Source of the DNA: Streptomyces drozdowiczii
Lineage (GTDB): Bacteria > Actinomycetota > Actinomycetes > Streptomycetales > Streptomycetaceae
DNA: 64,000 bases
Assembly: GCF_026167665.1 (NCBI RefSeq)
Contig: NZ_CP098740.1
Span: 868,001-932,000, forward strand
Direction of reading: 5' to 3'
The number at the start of each line of letters is the position of its first letter. Position 1 is the stretch's first letter. Of this stretch, positions 19,700 to 28,714 are shown one piece after another. The notes beneath the pieces are model-generated. The model was not told the DNA's origin, ran no database searches, and worked only from the letters and a program-made list of their open reading frames with translations. The position numbers were made by a program, and so were the translations under genes.

Positions 19700-20650
19700 C
19701 TACGGGCAGCTGATCACCTGTCCCGCGTAGCTGAGGTTGCCGCCGAAGCCGAAGAGGAGGACCGGGGCGCCGCTGGGGATCTCGCCGCGTTCGACCAGCT
19801 TGGACAGGGCCATGGGGATGGAGGCGGCGGAGGTGTTGCCGGAGTCGACCACGTCGCGCGCGACGACGGCGTTGACCGCGCCGATCTTCCGGGCGACCGG
19901 CTCGATGATCCGCAGGTTGGCCTGGTGGAGGACGACCGCGGCCAGGTCCTCCGGGGTGAGGCCCGCCTTCTCGCACACCTTGCGGGCGATGGGGGGCAGC
20001 TGGGTGGTGGCCCAGCGGTACACGGACTGGCCCTCCTGCGCGAAGCGCGGCGGCGTCCCCTCGATGCGGACGGCGTCCCCCATGCCGGGGACCGACCCCC
20101 ACAGCACCGGTCCGATCCCGGGACGCTCCGCACCCGGCGGGTCGGCGACGACGACGGCCGCACCGGCCCCGTCCCCCATCAGCACACAGCTGGAACGGTC
20201 GGTCCAGTCGACGATGTCGCCCATCTTGTCGGCGCCGATGACCAGGGCGCGGGTGGCGGCTCCGGCCCGCAGCGCGTGGTCGGCGGTGGCGAGAGCGTGG
20301 GTGAATCCGGAGCACACCACGTTGATGTCCATGACCGCGGGCGCCGTCATGCCGAGGCGGGCGGCGACCCGGGCCGACATGCTCGGGGAGCGGTCGATGG
20401 CGGTGGAGGTGGCGACCAGCACGAGGTCGATGTCGGACGGCTGGAGCCCGGCCGAGGCGAGGGCCTTGGCCGCCGCGTGCGCGGCCAGTTCGTCCACCGG
20501 CTCGTCGGGGCCGCCGATGTGGCGGGTCCTGATGCCGACGCGGCTGGTGATCCACTCGTCACTGGTGTCGACCATGGCCGCCAGATCGTGGTTGGTGAGC
20601 ACCTTGGCGGGCTGGTAGTGGCCGAGCGCCACGACGCGTGAGCCGGTCAT
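19700..20650 (-). CDS. fabH: 3-oxoacyl-ACP synthase III (FabH-like)
   Basis: 316-residue thiolase-fold condensing enzyme. The catalytic triad is visible: C113 in DINVVCSGF, His in VVLHQANLRI, Asn in DSGNTSAASIP. The C-terminal GFGGNLSYAGQVI block is typical. It condenses an acyl-CoA starter with malonyl-ACP. ATG 20650 gives the usual family length and has GAGGGG upstream; the open frame continues further but without family similarity. It is a stand-alone copy away from the fabD-acpP-fabF operon, so it may serve a specialised lipid or polyketide pathway; no such cluster is visible here. Confidence 0.92.
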   Translation of the reverse strand: MTGSRVVALGHYQPAKVLTNHDLAAMVDTSDEWITSRVGIRTRHIGGPDEPVDELAAHAAAKALASAGLQPSDIDLVLVATSTAIDRSPSMSARVAARLGMTAPAVMDINVVCSGFTHALATADHALRAGAATRALVIGADKMGDIVDWTDRSSCVLMGDGAGAAVVVADPPGAERPGIGPVLWGSVPGMGDAVRIEGTPPRFAQEGQSVYRWATTQLPPIARKVCEKAGLTPEDLAAVVLHQANLRIIEPVARKIGAVNAVVARDVVDSGNTSAASIPMALSKLVERGEIPSGAPVLLFGFGGNLSYAGQVISCP

Positions 20651-20682
20651 AAAGCAGGGTCCCCTCGCTCCATCTGTCAGGA

Positions 20683-20698
20683 ACCAACCAGTCTTGGT
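20683..20698. promoter_or_regulatory. ACCAA-N6-TTGGT inverted repeat upstream of fabH
   Basis: A 16-base dyad lies 33 bases before the fabH start codon in the 236-base gap shared with divergent fdhD. Size and symmetry suit a TetR- or MarR-type repressor, but no such regulator is encoded next to it. The rest of the gap shows no clear promoter. Confidence 0.4.
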
Positions 20699-20886
20699 CG
20701 CTACCGCCCGGTACGGGGGCAGGTGATCCCACAGGATTCCCGGCCCCGGCTTGGAGGGCTCGTCAGCAGCCCCCGGTGATCCGGGACCCGGCCCTCCGGT
20801 TGCGACGCCGTGGAGCCGGTGCGGGAGAATGGCGGCGGCGGGGCGCACCGAGGCCCCCTCACCTACAGAAATCAGGTCCAACGGTC

Positions 20887-21759
20887 ATGGGACGGGTCAC
20901 CGAGCGCCGCCGCACCATCCGCATCCGGGACGGGGCCGTCTCCACCCGCCCCGACACCCTCGTCGCCGAGGAGCCCCTGGAGATCCGGCTGAACGGGAAG
21001 CCGCTGGCCATCACCATGCGCACCCCGGGCGACGACTTCGCGCTGGCGGCGGGTTTCCTGGTGAGCGAGGGCGTCATCGGCGGCCAGGGCGATGTGCGGT
21101 CGATCGTGTACTGCGCGGGCGCGACCGCCGACGGGGCCAACACGTACAACGTGGTGGACGTGGGGCTCGCACCGGGCGTCGAGGTCCCCGACATCACGCT
21201 GGAGCGCAACGTCTACACCACGTCGTCCTGCGGGCTGTGCGGCAAGGCCAGTCTGGACGCCGTCCGCACCACGACGCGGCATCCGGTCGCCGACGCTCCC
21301 CCGCTGCTGCTGGCCCCCTCGCTGCTGGCCGGGCTGCCGGACCGGCTGCGGGCCGCCCAGCGGGTCTTCGACCGGACCGGGGGCCTGCACGCGGCGGCGC
21401 TGTTCTCGGAGACCGGCGAGCTGATGGACGTACGGGAGGACGTCGGGCGGCACAACGCGGTCGACAAGCTGGTGGGCCGGGCGCTGACGGACGGGCGGCT
21501 GCCGCTGTCCCGGTCGGTCCTGCTGGTGTCGGGGCGGGCCTCGTTCGAGCTGGCGCAGAAGGCGGTGATGGCCGGGATACCGGTGCTGGCGGCCGTCTCG
21601 GCGCCCTCGTCCCTCGCCGTGGACCTGGCGGCCGAGACGGGCCTGACCCTGGTCGGCTTCCTGCGGGGTCCCTCGATGAACGTGTACGCGGGAGAGCACC
21701 GCATCGCGCTGGACGCGGGTCAGCCCACCGGTACGGCCTCCGGCGACGCCGTGTCCTGA
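20887..21759 (+). CDS. fdhD: FdhD sulfurtransferase for formate dehydrogenase maturation
   Basis: 290-residue FdhD family protein. It transfers sulfur from a cysteine desulfurase to the Mo-bisPGD cofactor of formate dehydrogenases. The conserved CGLCGK loop has C115 and C118, and the blocks [36 protein letters not shown] and [12 protein letters not shown] are all present. ATG 20887 lies in the usual family position; the ribosome site is weak. No formate dehydrogenase gene is in the window. The 3' end overlaps the convergent symporter gene by 40 bases. Confidence 0.95.
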   Translation: MGRVTERRRTIRIRDGAVSTRPDTLVAEEPLEIRLNGKPLAITMRTPGDDFALAAGFLVSEGVIGGQGDVRSIVYCAGATADGANTYNVVDVGLAPGVEVPDITLERNVYTTSSCGLCGKASLDAVRTTTRHPVADAPPLLLAPSLLAGLPDRLRAAQRVFDRTGGLHAAALFSETGELMDVREDVGRHNAVDKLVGRALTDGRLPLSRSVLLVSGRASFELAQKAVMAGIPVLAAVSAPSSLAVDLAAETGLTLVGFLRGPSMNVYAGEHRIALDAGQPTGTASGDAVS

Positions 21760-22733
21760 GCGTCGCGGGAGCGCCGCTTGGCGATCACCGCGCAGACCAT
21801 GAGCTGCATCTGGTGGAAGAGCATCAGCGGCAGCACCGCCAGGCTCGCCTGCGCGCCGAAGAGGACGCTGGCCATGGGCAGCCCGGAGGCCAGGCTCTTC
21901 TTGGAGCCGGCGAACTGGATCGCGACGCGGTCGGCGCGGCCGAAGCCGAGGCGCTTCGCGCCGTACCAGGTCACCGTGAGCATCAGCGCGAGCAGCACCG
22001 CCTCGGCGGCGAGGAGCGCGCCGAGCCGGGCCGGGGTCACCTGGCCCCAGATGCCGGCGACCATGCCCTCGCTGAACGCGGTGTAGACGACGAGCAGGAT
22101 CGAGCCCCGGTCGACCAGTCCGACGACCTTGCGGTGGCGGGCGACGAATCCCCCGACGCGGCGGCGCAGCAGCTGGCCCAGGGCGAACGGCAGCAGCAGC
22201 TGGGCGCCGATCTTGAGCAGGGCGTCGCCGGAGAACCCGCCCCCGTCGCCGCCGAGCAGCGCGGCGGCGAGGACCGGGGTGAGGAAGATCCCGGCGATCG
22301 AGGAGAAGGACCCCGCGCAGATCGCGGCGGGGACATTGCCCCGGGCGATCGAGGTGAACGCGATCGAGGACTGGATGGTCGAGGGGACGAGGCACAGGAA
22401 GAGGAAGCCGCTCTGCAACTGCGGCGACAGGACGTACGGCACGAGGCCCGCGCTCGCCAGACCCAGCAGCGGGAAGACGACGAAGGTGCAGGCCAGGACC
22501 GTGAGGTGGAGCCGCCAGTGGCGCAGCCCGTCCAGCGCCTCGGCCGTGGACAGGCGCGCCCCGTAGAGGAAGAAGAGGAGCGCGACCGCGCCGGTGGAGG
22601 CACCGCCGGCCACCTCGGCGGCGCCACCGGAGGCCGGCAGCAGCGCCGCGAGGAGGACGGTGCCGATCAGCGCCGCTATGTACGGGTCGACCGGCAGCCA
22701 GGACGGCGGCTGCGGGATGCGGCGGCGGCTCAT
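21720..22733 (-). CDS. Bile acid:sodium symporter family protein
   Basis: 337-residue membrane protein with about ten hydrophobic segments and the BASS/SBF-like fold of the YfeH/PF13593 group ([53 protein letters not shown]). It probably carries an organic acid with sodium. ATG 22733 is preferred (GGAG upstream); an in-frame ATG at 22781 would add 16 residues. Divergently transcribed from the LysR regulator, which is the likely controller. Confidence 0.9.
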   Translation of the reverse strand: MSRRRIPQPPSWLPVDPYIAALIGTVLLAALLPASGGAAEVAGGASTGAVALLFFLYGARLSTAEALDGLRHWRLHLTVLACTFVVFPLLGLASAGLVPYVLSPQLQSGFLFLCLVPSTIQSSIAFTSIARGNVPAAICAGSFSSIAGIFLTPVLAAALLGGDGGGFSGDALLKIGAQLLLPFALGQLLRRRVGGFVARHRKVVGLVDRGSILLVVYTAFSEGMVAGIWGQVTPARLGALLAAEAVLLALMLTVTWYGAKRLGFGRADRVAIQFAGSKKSLASGLPMASVLFGAQASLAVLPLMLFHQMQLMVCAVIAKRRSRDAQDTASPEAVPVG

Positions 22734-22822
22734 GTGCTCCACGTTTCTCTCGATCGGGGTCGGGGCGTGCCCGGGAACCATCCTGCTCGGACGCCCTCCG
22801 ATCGGGAAACCCGTACACCGCT

Positions 22823-22851
22823 CTGACTGTCATCACGATCCGCGATAGCCT
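22823..22851 (+). promoter_or_regulatory. Probable promoter of the LysR gene, leaderless arrangement
   Basis: CTGACT (22823-22828), 17-base spacer, TAGCCT (22846-22851). The ATG at 22859 is 8 bases past the -10, so transcription should start at or next to the start codon; no Shine-Dalgarno sequence is present. The octamer CGATCGGG occurs twice in the same gap (22751-22758 and 22799-22806) and may be a regulator site. Confidence 0.5.
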
Positions 22852-22858
22852 GCCCGGC

Positions 22859-23752
22859 ATGTACGACCCCGCGCAGCTGCGCACCTTCCTGGCCGTCGCC
22901 CAGACCTTGTCCTTCACCGCCGCCGCCCGCCGCCTCGGGGTGCGGCAGTCCACGGTGAGCCAGCATGTGCGGCGGCTGGAGGACGCGACCGGGCGGCAGC
23001 TCTTCGCCCGGGACACCCACCGCGTCGATCTCACGGCGGACGGGGAGGCGATGCTCGGCTTCGCCCGGACGATCCTGGAGGCGCACGAGCGGGCGTCGGC
23101 GTACTTCACCGGGACGCGGCTGCGCGGGCGGCTGCGGTTCGGCGCCTCGGAGGACTTCGTGCAGACCCGGCTGCCGGAGATCCTCCAGACGTTCCGGCGC
23201 GACCATCCGGAGGTCGAGCTGGAGCTGACCGTGGAGCTGTCGGGGACCCTGCACCGGCAGCTGGAGGCGGGCCGTCTGGACCTGGTGCTGGCCAAGCGGC
23301 GGGCCGGGGACACCCACGGGCAGCTGGTGTGGCAGGACGCCCTGGTCTGGATCGGCGCCCCGGGGCTCCGGCTCGACCCGGACCGTCCGGTGCCGCTGGT
23401 CGTCTTCCCGCCGCCGGGCATCACCCGGGCGCGGGCCCTGGAGGTGCTGGAGGAGCAGGGCCGCTCCTGGCGGATCGCGTGCACGAGCGGCAGCCTCAGC
23501 GGTCTGGTGGCGGCGGCCCACGCGGGGCTCGGCGTGATGGCGCACACCCGGGGCCTGGTGCCGCCCGGCCTGGAGCCGGTGCCCGCCCGCGCGGGGCTGC
23601 CGGAGCTGGGCGCGGTGGACTTCGTCCTGCTGCACGGCAGGCGCCGGGGCGGGGCCCAGCAGGCGGCGGACGCGTTGGCGACGGCGATCCTGGCGGGCGG
23701 CGACCGGCTGATCCGGCCGGCGGGCGGGGTTCGTGGGCGGGAACCGGCATGA
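22859..23752 (+). CDS. LysR-family regulator next to the symporter gene
   Basis: 297-residue LysR regulator. The N-terminal winged helix (residues 1-60, LSFTAAARRLGVRQSTVSQHVRRLE) is followed by a periplasmic-binding-like effector domain. It is divergent from the bile-acid-symporter-family gene with 125 bases between, the standard layout for a LysR protein that controls its neighbour and itself. The ATG appears leaderless. Confidence 0.93.
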   Translation: MYDPAQLRTFLAVAQTLSFTAAARRLGVRQSTVSQHVRRLEDATGRQLFARDTHRVDLTADGEAMLGFARTILEAHERASAYFTGTRLRGRLRFGASEDFVQTRLPEILQTFRRDHPEVELELTVELSGTLHRQLEAGRLDLVLAKRRAGDTHGQLVWQDALVWIGAPGLRLDPDRPVPLVVFPPPGITRARALEVLEEQGRSWRIACTSGSLSGLVAAAHAGLGVMAHTRGLVPPGLEPVPARAGLPELGAVDFVLLHGRRRGGAQQAADALATAILAGGDRLIRPAGGVRGREPA

Positions 23753-24037
23753 CTCGGCTCCGCGCGGGGGAGAATGGCGGGGACGCGGCAGGTCCGCCGA
23801 ACCGGGACGCGGCCGCCCCCCACCGGCAGTGATCGCGGCGTACAGATTCGGTGGAGATTCCCGCCCGAGCTGCTTACTCCACGGTCAGAAGCGCGCCCGA
23901 GCCTTGCCCACTTGGCCGGATTTCGGCCCCTGACCTGTGCATATACCAAGGGGTACGGGCCGTTCCGGACCCTCCCGCGCCGACGCCCGGTGGGGTAGCG
24001 TCGCGGCGCTGTGCGGAGCACCCCAAGGAGCAGGTCA

Positions 24038-25861
24038 TTGCGCGAATTCACTGTCCCACCCATGGCGGCCGCGCCCCTCGTGGGCGGCCTCGCCGACGTC
24101 GTGTTCGACCATGCCGACGAGGAGCCGCACCGGGTCGCGCTCGGCCGGAAGGACGCGGACGGCAAGTGGCAGGACGTGACGTCGGCCGCGTTCCGCGACG
24201 AGGTGCTCGCCCTGGCCAAGGGGCTGATCGCGCACGGGGTGCGGTTCGGTGACCGGGTCGCCCTGATGTCGCGTACGCGCTACGAGTGGACGCTGTTCGA
24301 CTTCGCGCTGTGGGCGGTGGGCGCCCAGTCGGTGCCGGTCTACCCGACGTCGTCCGCCGAGCAGGTGCTGTGGATGCTGCACGACGCCGAGGTGTCGGCG
24401 GTGATGGTGGAGCACGAGGACCACGCGATGACGGTGGCCTCGGTCATCGACCGCCTGCCGCAGCTGAAGCGGCTCTGGCAGCTGGACGCCGGCGCGGTGG
24501 CGGAGCTGGTCGAGGCGGGTGCGCACGTCGAGGACGAGGTGGTGCACCGGCACCGGCGGGCGGTGACCCCGGAGTCGGTGGCGACCGTCATCTACACCTC
24601 GGGCACCACGGGCCGCCCCAAGGGCTGTGTCCTCACGCACGCCAACTTCATGTTCGAGGCCGACACCATGGCCTCGCGCTGGGAGTCGGTCTTCCACTCC
24701 AGACCGGGCGACGAGGCGGTGACGCTGCTCTTCCTGCCGCTGGCGCACGTCTTCGGGCGGATGGTGGAGGTCACCGCGATCCGGGGCCGGGTCAAGCTGG
24801 GGCACCAGCCCGAGCTGTCCGCGAAGGCCCTGATGCCGGACCTCGTCTCGTTCCGGCCGACGTTCATCCTGGCGGTGCCGTACATCTTCGAGAAGGTCTT
24901 CAACGCGGCCCGGCGCAAGGCGGAGGCCGAGGGCAGGGCGGGGCCGTTCGACAAGGCCGTGGACATCGCCGTGAAGTACGCGGAGGCGATGGAGGCCCGG
25001 GCCTTCGGCACCGGCCCGGGACCGTCGGCCGGGCTGCGGATGCAGCACCAGTTCTTCGACAAGGTCGTGTACAAGAAGGTCCGCGAGGCGATGGGCGGCC
25101 GCATCCGGCACGCCATGTCCGGCGGCTCGGGCATGGAGCGCAGCCTCGGCCTGTTCTTCGCGGGCGCCGGGGTCACCGTGTACGAGGGGTACGGGCTGAC
25201 CGAGACGACGGCGGCGGCCACCGCGAATCCGCCGGAGCGCACCCGGTACGGCACGGTCGGGCAGCCGATCCCCGGCAGCACGGTGCACATCGCGGAGGAC
25301 GGGGAGGTGTGGGTGCACGGGAGCCATGTCTTCGGCGGGTACCTCGGCGACCCGAAGGCGACCGACGCGGTGCTCAACGACGGCTGGCTGGCCACCGGGG
25401 ACCTGGGCTCGCTGGACGAGGACGGCTATCTGACGATCACCGGCCGGAAGAAGGAGATCCTGGTGACGTCCGGCGGCAAGAGCGTGTCGCCGGCCGCCCT
25501 GGAGGAACGGGTGCGGGCCCATCCGCTGGTGGCCCAGTGCATCGTCGTCGGCAACGACCGGCCCTATGTGGCGGCGCTGGTCACCGTCGACCAGGAGGCC
25601 GTGGAGCACTGGCTGACGATGCAGGGGCGGCAGCAGCTGGCCCCGGGCGAGCTGGTCCGCGACCCGGACCTGGAGATGGAGGTGCGCCGGGCCGTGGTGG
25701 CGGCGAACACCGCGGTCTCGCAGGCGGAGTCCATCCGTACGTTCCGCATCCTGGCGCACCAGTTCAGCGAGCAGCACGGGCTGCTCACCCCGTCGCTGAA
25801 GCTGAAGCGCAAGGCGATCGAGGCGGCGTACGAGACCGAGGTGGACGCGCTGTACCGCTGA
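24038..25861 (+). CDS. Long-chain fatty-acid-CoA ligase (FadD15-like AMP-binding enzyme)
   Basis: 607-residue ANL-superfamily ligase. It activates a fatty acid via acyl-AMP to acyl-CoA. Motifs are the P-loop TSGTTGRPKGC, GYGLTETTAAAT, the hinge region ATGDLGSLDEDGYLTITGRKKEILVTSGGK and a C-terminal lysine block (LKLKRKAIE). I chose the TTG at 24038 (protein begins MREFTVPP) because AAGGAG lies 7 bases upstream; an in-frame ATG at 24011 has no such site. The 285-base gap upstream contains a relatively A/T-rich patch (about 23840-23960) that may be its promoter region, but no clear gene. Confidence 0.93.
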   Translation: MREFTVPPMAAAPLVGGLADVVFDHADEEPHRVALGRKDADGKWQDVTSAAFRDEVLALAKGLIAHGVRFGDRVALMSRTRYEWTLFDFALWAVGAQSVPVYPTSSAEQVLWMLHDAEVSAVMVEHEDHAMTVASVIDRLPQLKRLWQLDAGAVAELVEAGAHVEDEVVHRHRRAVTPESVATVIYTSGTTGRPKGCVLTHANFMFEADTMASRWESVFHSRPGDEAVTLLFLPLAHVFGRMVEVTAIRGRVKLGHQPELSAKALMPDLVSFRPTFILAVPYIFEKVFNAARRKAEAEGRAGPFDKAVDIAVKYAEAMEARAFGTGPGPSAGLRMQHQFFDKVVYKKVREAMGGRIRHAMSGGSGMERSLGLFFAGAGVTVYEGYGLTETTAAATANPPERTRYGTVGQPIPGSTVHIAEDGEVWVHGSHVFGGYLGDPKATDAVLNDGWLATGDLGSLDEDGYLTITGRKKEILVTSGGKSVSPAALEERVRAHPLVAQCIVVGNDRPYVAALVTVDQEAVEHWLTMQGRQQLAPGELVRDPDLEMEVRRAVVAANTAVSQAESIRTFRILAHQFSEQHGLLTPSLKLKRKAIEAAYETEVDALYR

Positions 25862-25952
25862 GCGGACATCGGGACGGACCCTCGGGAATGCGTGGGCGTT
25901 CTTGATCGTTGACCCTGGGAGTCCCACCCCTCAACGTTAGGATCCTCAGCTC

Positions 25953-26789
25953 GTGAGCCAGGTCCCCTCCCTCACCCTCAACAACGGCGTCGAGATGCCC
26001 CAGCTCGGGTTCGGAGTCTGGCAGGTGCCGGACGACGAGGCGACGAAGGCGGTCGCCACCGCCATCGAGTCCGGGTACCGCAGCATCGACACCGCCGCGA
26101 TCTACCAGAACGAGACGGGTACGGGCAAGGCCATCGCCGCCTCCGGCGTCGCCCGCGACGAGCTGTTCGTGACCACCAAGCTGTGGAACAGCGAGCAGGG
26201 CTACGACTCGACGCTGCGCGCCTTCGACGCCTCGCTGGAGAAGCTGGGCCTCGACTACGTCGACCTGTATCTGATCCACTGGCCGGTGCCCGCCAAGGAC
26301 GCGTACGTCGACACCTACCGGGCGTTCGAGAAGATCTACGCCGACGGCCGCGCGAAGGCCATCGGTGTGTCGAACTTCCTCCCGGAGCACCTGGAGCGGC
26401 TGCTCGGTGAGACCTCCGTGGTGCCGGTGCTCAACCAGATCGAGCTGCACCCGCAGCTCCAGCAGGCCGAGTCCCGCGCCCTGCACGCCAAGCACGGCAT
26501 CCTCACCGAGGCGTGGTCGCCGCTCGGTTCCGGCAAGGGCCTCCTTGAGGTCCCGACGGTTCTCGCGGTCGCCCGCAAGCACAACCGCACGCCCGCCCAG
26601 GCGGTGCTGCGCTGGCATCTCCAGACGGGCAACGTGGTGATCCCGAAGTCCGTGACGCCGTCGCGGATCGCGGAGAACATCGACGTGTTCGACTTCGAGC
26701 TGGACGCCGACGACCTGGCCGCCTTCGCGGCGCTGGACGAGGGCAAGCGGCTCGGCCCGAACCCGGGCGAGTTCAACGTCGGCGCCTGA
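25953..26789 (+). CDS. Aldo/keto reductase (2,5-diketo-D-gluconate reductase-like)
   Basis: 278-residue NADPH-dependent aldo/keto reductase. The tetrad is D46, Y51, K76 and H109, in IDTAAIYQNE, TTKLWN and YLIHWPVP, and the coenzyme block PKSVTPSRIAEN is present near the C-terminus. It reduces aldehydes or ketones; substrate unknown. GTG 25953 has TAGGAT at 25938-25943, 9 bases upstream, and no clear ribosome site, so it may be leaderless. A strong terminator follows. Confidence 0.93.
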   Translation: MSQVPSLTLNNGVEMPQLGFGVWQVPDDEATKAVATAIESGYRSIDTAAIYQNETGTGKAIAASGVARDELFVTTKLWNSEQGYDSTLRAFDASLEKLGLDYVDLYLIHWPVPAKDAYVDTYRAFEKIYADGRAKAIGVSNFLPEHLERLLGETSVVPVLNQIELHPQLQQAESRALHAKHGILTEAWSPLGSGKGLLEVPTVLAVARKHNRTPAQAVLRWHLQTGNVVIPKSVTPSRIAENIDVFDFELDADDLAAFAALDEGKRLGPNPGEFNVGA

Positions 26790-26806
26790 TCGCCGCGGTC
26801 CTACGG

Positions 26807-26846
26807 AACCGCCGCCCCGCTCGTACGCGAGCCGGGGCGGCGGTTT
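26807..26846. terminator. Bidirectional terminator between convergent genes
   Basis: AACCGCCGCCCCGCTCG pairs with CGAGCCGGGGCGGCGGTT with one bulged base and a TACG loop, flanked by AA on one side and TTT on the other. It sits between the aldo/keto reductase stop and the convergent methyltransferase stop. Confidence 0.85.
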
Positions 26847-26864
26847 CGTCGTTACGGGGACGGC

Positions 26865-27800
26865 TCAGGCGTCGCGCCGGCCCAGGTGGAGGGTGCGGGC
26901 CAGGAGCAGGAAGACGTCCGGGCGGCGGTAGAGGGACGCCGGGTCCTCGGGGTCCAGGAGCCGGTCGAGCACGGCGAGGTCCTCGGCGTCCAGGCGGTCG
27001 CGCAGCCCGCCGCTGCGGCGGGTGAAGTCGGCGACCACCTGTTCGCGGGCCGCGTCGCCGAGGGGCGCGGGCAGGTCGAGCAGGAAGCTGCGGGTGCCCT
27101 GCGGGGTGAGGCCGGCCGCGTCGAAGAGGGCGGCCCAGTTCTCGACCTCGCGCCGGGCGTCGGGCAGCTCCGCGCGCATCTCCTGGAAGAGTTCCGCCTC
27201 GGCGGCCTCCATCCGGGCCTCGATCCCGGGCCTGCCGAAGCCCAGGTCGCGCGGCAGCTGCCGGGCCTGGAGCCCGCCCTCGACCAGGGCGACGGTGCCG
27301 CCGGGGCGCAGCAGCCCGCCGAATCCGGCGAGCACGGCGCGCTGGTCGCCCATGTGGTGCAGGGTGTTCCCGGCCCAGATCAGGTCGGCCTCGCCCAGGG
27401 CGGACAGCTCGTCGGGGAGGGTGGCGTGCAGGGTGGTGACGCGGCCGTCGAGCCCGAGCCGGCGCGCCCGGTCCCGGGTGCGGTCGAGGAGGGCGGGGGT
27501 GCCGTCGACGGCGACGACCTCGGCGTCCGGGAAGACCTCGGCGAGCAGGCAGGCGACCACCCCGGGTCCGGCGCCGACGTCGAGGACCCGGCGGACCTTC
27601 GGGGCGGTGGGCAGGGCGGCGATCCAGCGGGCCGCCTCGGTGTACTGCGCGCTGCTCAGCTCGGCGTTGCGCTCCAGGAGCGGGGCCATGACGTCCCAGT
27701 CGGGTTCGGACCCGCCGTGGTGGTGCCCGTGCGCGGAGGGCTCGTGGTGCAGGCCCTGGTGGCCGTCGTGGTGGTGGCCGTGGCCGGAGTGGTTGCTCAT
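26865..27800 (-). CDS. SAM-dependent methyltransferase with His-rich N-terminus
   Basis: 311-residue class I methyltransferase. The SAM motif is VLDVGAGPGVVACLLAE with the acidic end of strand 2 in VVAVDGTP. The first ~30 residues hold about a dozen histidines with Gly and Ser (GHGHHHDGHQGLHHE), a likely divalent-metal-binding tail not usual for this fold. The C-terminal half is mostly helical (small-molecule methyltransferase type). Start ATG 27800 keeps the tail. Substrate unknown. Confidence 0.87.
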   Translation of the reverse strand: MSNHSGHGHHHDGHQGLHHEPSAHGHHHGGSEPDWDVMAPLLERNAELSSAQYTEAARWIAALPTAPKVRRVLDVGAGPGVVACLLAEVFPDAEVVAVDGTPALLDRTRDRARRLGLDGRVTTLHATLPDELSALGEADLIWAGNTLHHMGDQRAVLAGFGGLLRPGGTVALVEGGLQARQLPRDLGFGRPGIEARMEAAEAELFQEMRAELPDARREVENWAALFDAAGLTPQGTRSFLLDLPAPLGDAAREQVVADFTRRSGGLRDRLDAEDLAVLDRLLDPEDPASLYRRPDVFLLLARTLHLGRRDA

Positions 27801-27871
27801 GGCACCAGGGTCACCGCACCCCGCCGCATGGGCAAACTTCCTTGCCGTTCCGGCAAGCCGCCCGGGTCGGG

Positions 27872-28612
27872 CTACCCGCGCCGGAAGGCCAGCAGCCGGT
27901 ACTCCGGGTCGGCGCGCCCGCGCTCCTGGTCCGGCAGGGCGGCCAGGACCCGGACGAGCTGTTCGGCGGCGTCTCCCGGCAGGACCAGGCGGGAGGCGTA
28001 GTAGCCCCGGCGGACCGCGCGTGCCGCGCTCACCGGTGACCGGCCCTGCCCGTGTCCGGTGAAGAACGCGTCCCCCACCACTTCGAGGCCGCCCGCCGCC
28101 GCATGGGCGACGACCAGGTCCGTACCGTCGGCCGGGGTCGGCGCCAGATACGGGGCGAACGCCTCGTCGATGTCGCTGCCCACGTCGTGCGCGGCGTCCT
28201 TGTCGACGGTGGTGACGAACACCCCGCCCGGCCGCAGCACACGCGCCGCCTCGGCCACCACCGCCGGGACCGTGCCCGGTTCGCGCAGCAGATGCAGCAG
28301 CCAGACGGCGCTGACCGCGTCCACCGCCGCGTCGGGCAGCGGCAGTCGGCGGGCGTCGGCGAGCACGACGGCGCCGACGCGCTGCCGGGCGACGACGGCC
28401 ATGCCGTGCGCGGCGTCGGACCCGGTCACCCGCAGCCCGGGGCGGCCGGCGGCGATGCGGCCGGTGACCAGCCCCGTACCGCAGCCGATGTCGAGCAGGG
28501 TGCGCGCCGTGTCCGGTACCAGGCCCAGCACGGCGGTGGCCGCCGCCTCGGCGCGCGGCAGCCCGCCGCGCGTGGCGTCGTAGACCTTGGCCTCTTCGTT
28601 GTAATCCAGCAT
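27872..28612 (-). CDS. Class I SAM-dependent methyltransferase
   Basis: 246-residue methyltransferase of the UbiE/Methyltransf_11 type: TLLDIGCGTGLVTGRIA for SAM binding, then the LPDAAVDAVSAVWLLHLL post-motif and VLRPGGVFVTTVD. Small-molecule substrate unknown. TAGAGT on the minus strand (28627-28622) is 9 bases before the ATG, with no ribosome site, suggesting a leaderless mRNA. Divergent from a LysR gene that may control it. Confidence 0.88.
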   Translation of the reverse strand: MLDYNEEAKVYDATRGGLPRAEAAATAVLGLVPDTARTLLDIGCGTGLVTGRIAAGRPGLRVTGSDAAHGMAVVARQRVGAVVLADARRLPLPDAAVDAVSAVWLLHLLREPGTVPAVVAEAARVLRPGGVFVTTVDKDAAHDVGSDIDEAFAPYLAPTPADGTDLVVAHAAAGGLEVVGDAFFTGHGQGRSPVSAARAVRRGYYASRLVLPGDAAEQLVRVLAALPDQERGRADPEYRLLAFRRG

Positions 28613-28679
28613 CGGAAGGCGACTCTAGGCCATGACCGCCGACCGCGGGCGCGATCCAGAGGTCTGAACCACCGACGTA

Positions 28680-28708
28680 TTGCCGTGCGGCTACGGGGGC
28701 CATAACGT
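28680..28708 (+). promoter_or_regulatory. Probable promoter of the second LysR gene, leaderless arrangement
   Basis: TTGCCG (28680-28685), 17-base spacer, TAACGT (28703-28708). The ATG is at 28715, so transcription should start at the start codon. No Shine-Dalgarno sequence is present. Confidence 0.55.
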
Positions 28709-28714
28709 GCGCTG

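Noticed and set aside
19700..20650. Part of a polyketide or fatty-acid biosynthetic cluster
   Set aside because: Only a lone FabH; no ACP, KS-CLF, NRPS or tailoring genes nearby.
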